From Propionibacterium acidifaciens DSM 21887 (lineage in GTDB: Bacteria; Actinomycetota; Actinomycetes; Propionibacteriales; Propionibacteriaceae), in contig NZ_AUFR01000030.1 of NCBI RefSeq assembly GCF_000426605.1, positions 1 through 35,710 on the forward strand: a stretch of 35,710 nt of DNA. Direction: 5' to 3'. Shown piece by piece: positions 35,222-35,710 of the stretch. The position numbers were made by a program, and so were the translations under genes. The notes under the pieces were generated by a model, which was not told the origin of the DNA, did not search any database, and saw only the letters and a list, made by a program, of their open reading frames with translations. Each line of letters begins with the position of its first letter. The stretch's first letter is position 1.

Positions 35222-35710
35222 ATGCAGGTTGAGGTCGCCCCGGAGGAGACCGCTGTCCTGGTCGGGTGGAGGAGGCGTTCCGACAATCATGTGTTGGTGC
35301 GGATGAAAGCAGAAGAGATTCTGTACGCCTCCCGTGGCGTCGACGTGGGCATCATCGCTGAAATGGTCAAACGGGCCGAGAGGACGGTGCAGGAATGGCT
35401 GGCCGGCTGGCAGGCCACCAGGATGTGCTCGGTCCTGACCGGCCATGCGGGGAACCAGAACGCGGCGAAACTCACCCGCGACCAGAAACAAGAACTCAAG
35501 AAAATCTTCGCCCAGCCGCCCTCCCAGGCGGGCGTCCACGCCGAGTTCTGGGACGTCCCAGCGATACGTGAGGTCGTGAAGATCCTGTTCGACGTGGAAT
35601 ACCAGTCGGATTCTTCGTACCGGCTGCTCCTGCGCTTCTGCGGGCTGAGCCTCGAACTGCCCGACCCGTTCGACGAGCACCGCAACGAGAAAGCCATCAC
35701 CAGACGCATG
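35222..35710 (+). CDS. IS630-type transposase, N-terminal part (runs off the window)
   Basis: The frame from ATG 35222 stays open to the last base (163 codons). It contains two helix-turn-helix-like stretches (ILYASRGVDVGIIAEMVKRAERTVQEWLAGW and the later VHAEFWDVPAIREVVKILFDVEYQ), as in the N-terminal DNA-binding half of IS630-group transposases. The DDE domain would lie beyond the window. A related fragment lies in opposite orientation at 32455-32666. The element's left end is probably between the broken IS3 gene at about 35160 and this start; I could not define an inverted repeat. Confidence 0.75.
   Translation, partial: MQVEVAPEETAVLVGWRRRSDNHVLVRMKAEEILYASRGVDVGIIAEMVKRAERTVQEWLAGWQATRMCSVLTGHAGNQNAAKLTRDQKQELKKIFAQPPSQAGVHAEFWDVPAIREVVKILFDVEYQSDSSYRLLLRFCGLSLELPDPFDEHRNEKAITRRM

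Overview
The window comes from a high-GC actinobacterium. Gene order is characteristic: parA / small protein / scpA / scpB / rluB in one run, pafB-pafC-tatA-tatC-helY in another, and hisF and ilvBNC nearby. GTG starts, TGA stops with GTGA/ATGA overlaps, and apparently leaderless genes with a TAnnnT box 6-7 bases before the start codon fit this. A member of the Actinomycetales, perhaps Actinomycetaceae, is my best guess from gene order and the absence of pafA; this is inference.

Left edge (1-4455): the 3' end of an IS5-type transposase abuts and truncates a CRISPR-Cas type I-G (formerly I-U) operon read leftwards, csb1 (Cas7) - csb2 (Cas5/Cas6-like) - cas3. The cas3 keeps both helicase lobes but stops at the insertion sequence. 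No CRISPR array, csx17, cas1 or cas2 is in the window.

Sugar region (4723-11665): a mannitol dehydrogenase/fructuronate reductase and a LacI-family regulator read rightwards. A converging operon reads leftwards with a binding protein bearing a Tat-type signal, two permeases and a cytoplasmic GH32 beta-fructosidase. The operon has a near-consensus promoter whose -10 box overlaps a perfect 16-bp palindrome with a central CG, a good LacI-type operator. The genes make sense as uptake and hydrolysis of fructose-containing sugars with mannitol/fructose interconversion.

Core region (11758-27095): a ParA-like ATPase, a small ribbon-helix-helix-like protein, ScpA and ScpB, and an RluB-type pseudouridine synthase form a tight operon. 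Then come a two-domain FKBP lipoprotein, gluQ (leftwards), pafB-pafC, tatA-tatC, a HAD phosphatase (leftwards), the Ski2-like helicase helY, a small ABM-domain protein, hisF and an unidentified multi-pass membrane protein.

Branched-chain amino acid operon (27091-30751): ilvB-ilvN-ilvC is preceded by a ten-residue leader peptide containing Ile-Leu-Val-Leu in a row, then a hairpin and a second hairpin with six T's. This is a classic-looking transcription attenuator. A 14-bp hairpin follows ilvC. A SorC-family regulator lies beyond, reading leftwards.

Right edge (31763-35710): a 435-base stretch without a convincing gene is followed by an insertion-sequence graveyard: an ISL3 3' remnant and an IS630-type remnant (both leftwards), a near-complete IS256-family element with 21-bp imperfect ends, a badly frameshifted IS3-type orfA/orfB, and the 5' part of a second IS630-type transposase running off the window. 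I see no tRNA, rRNA or CRISPR array.
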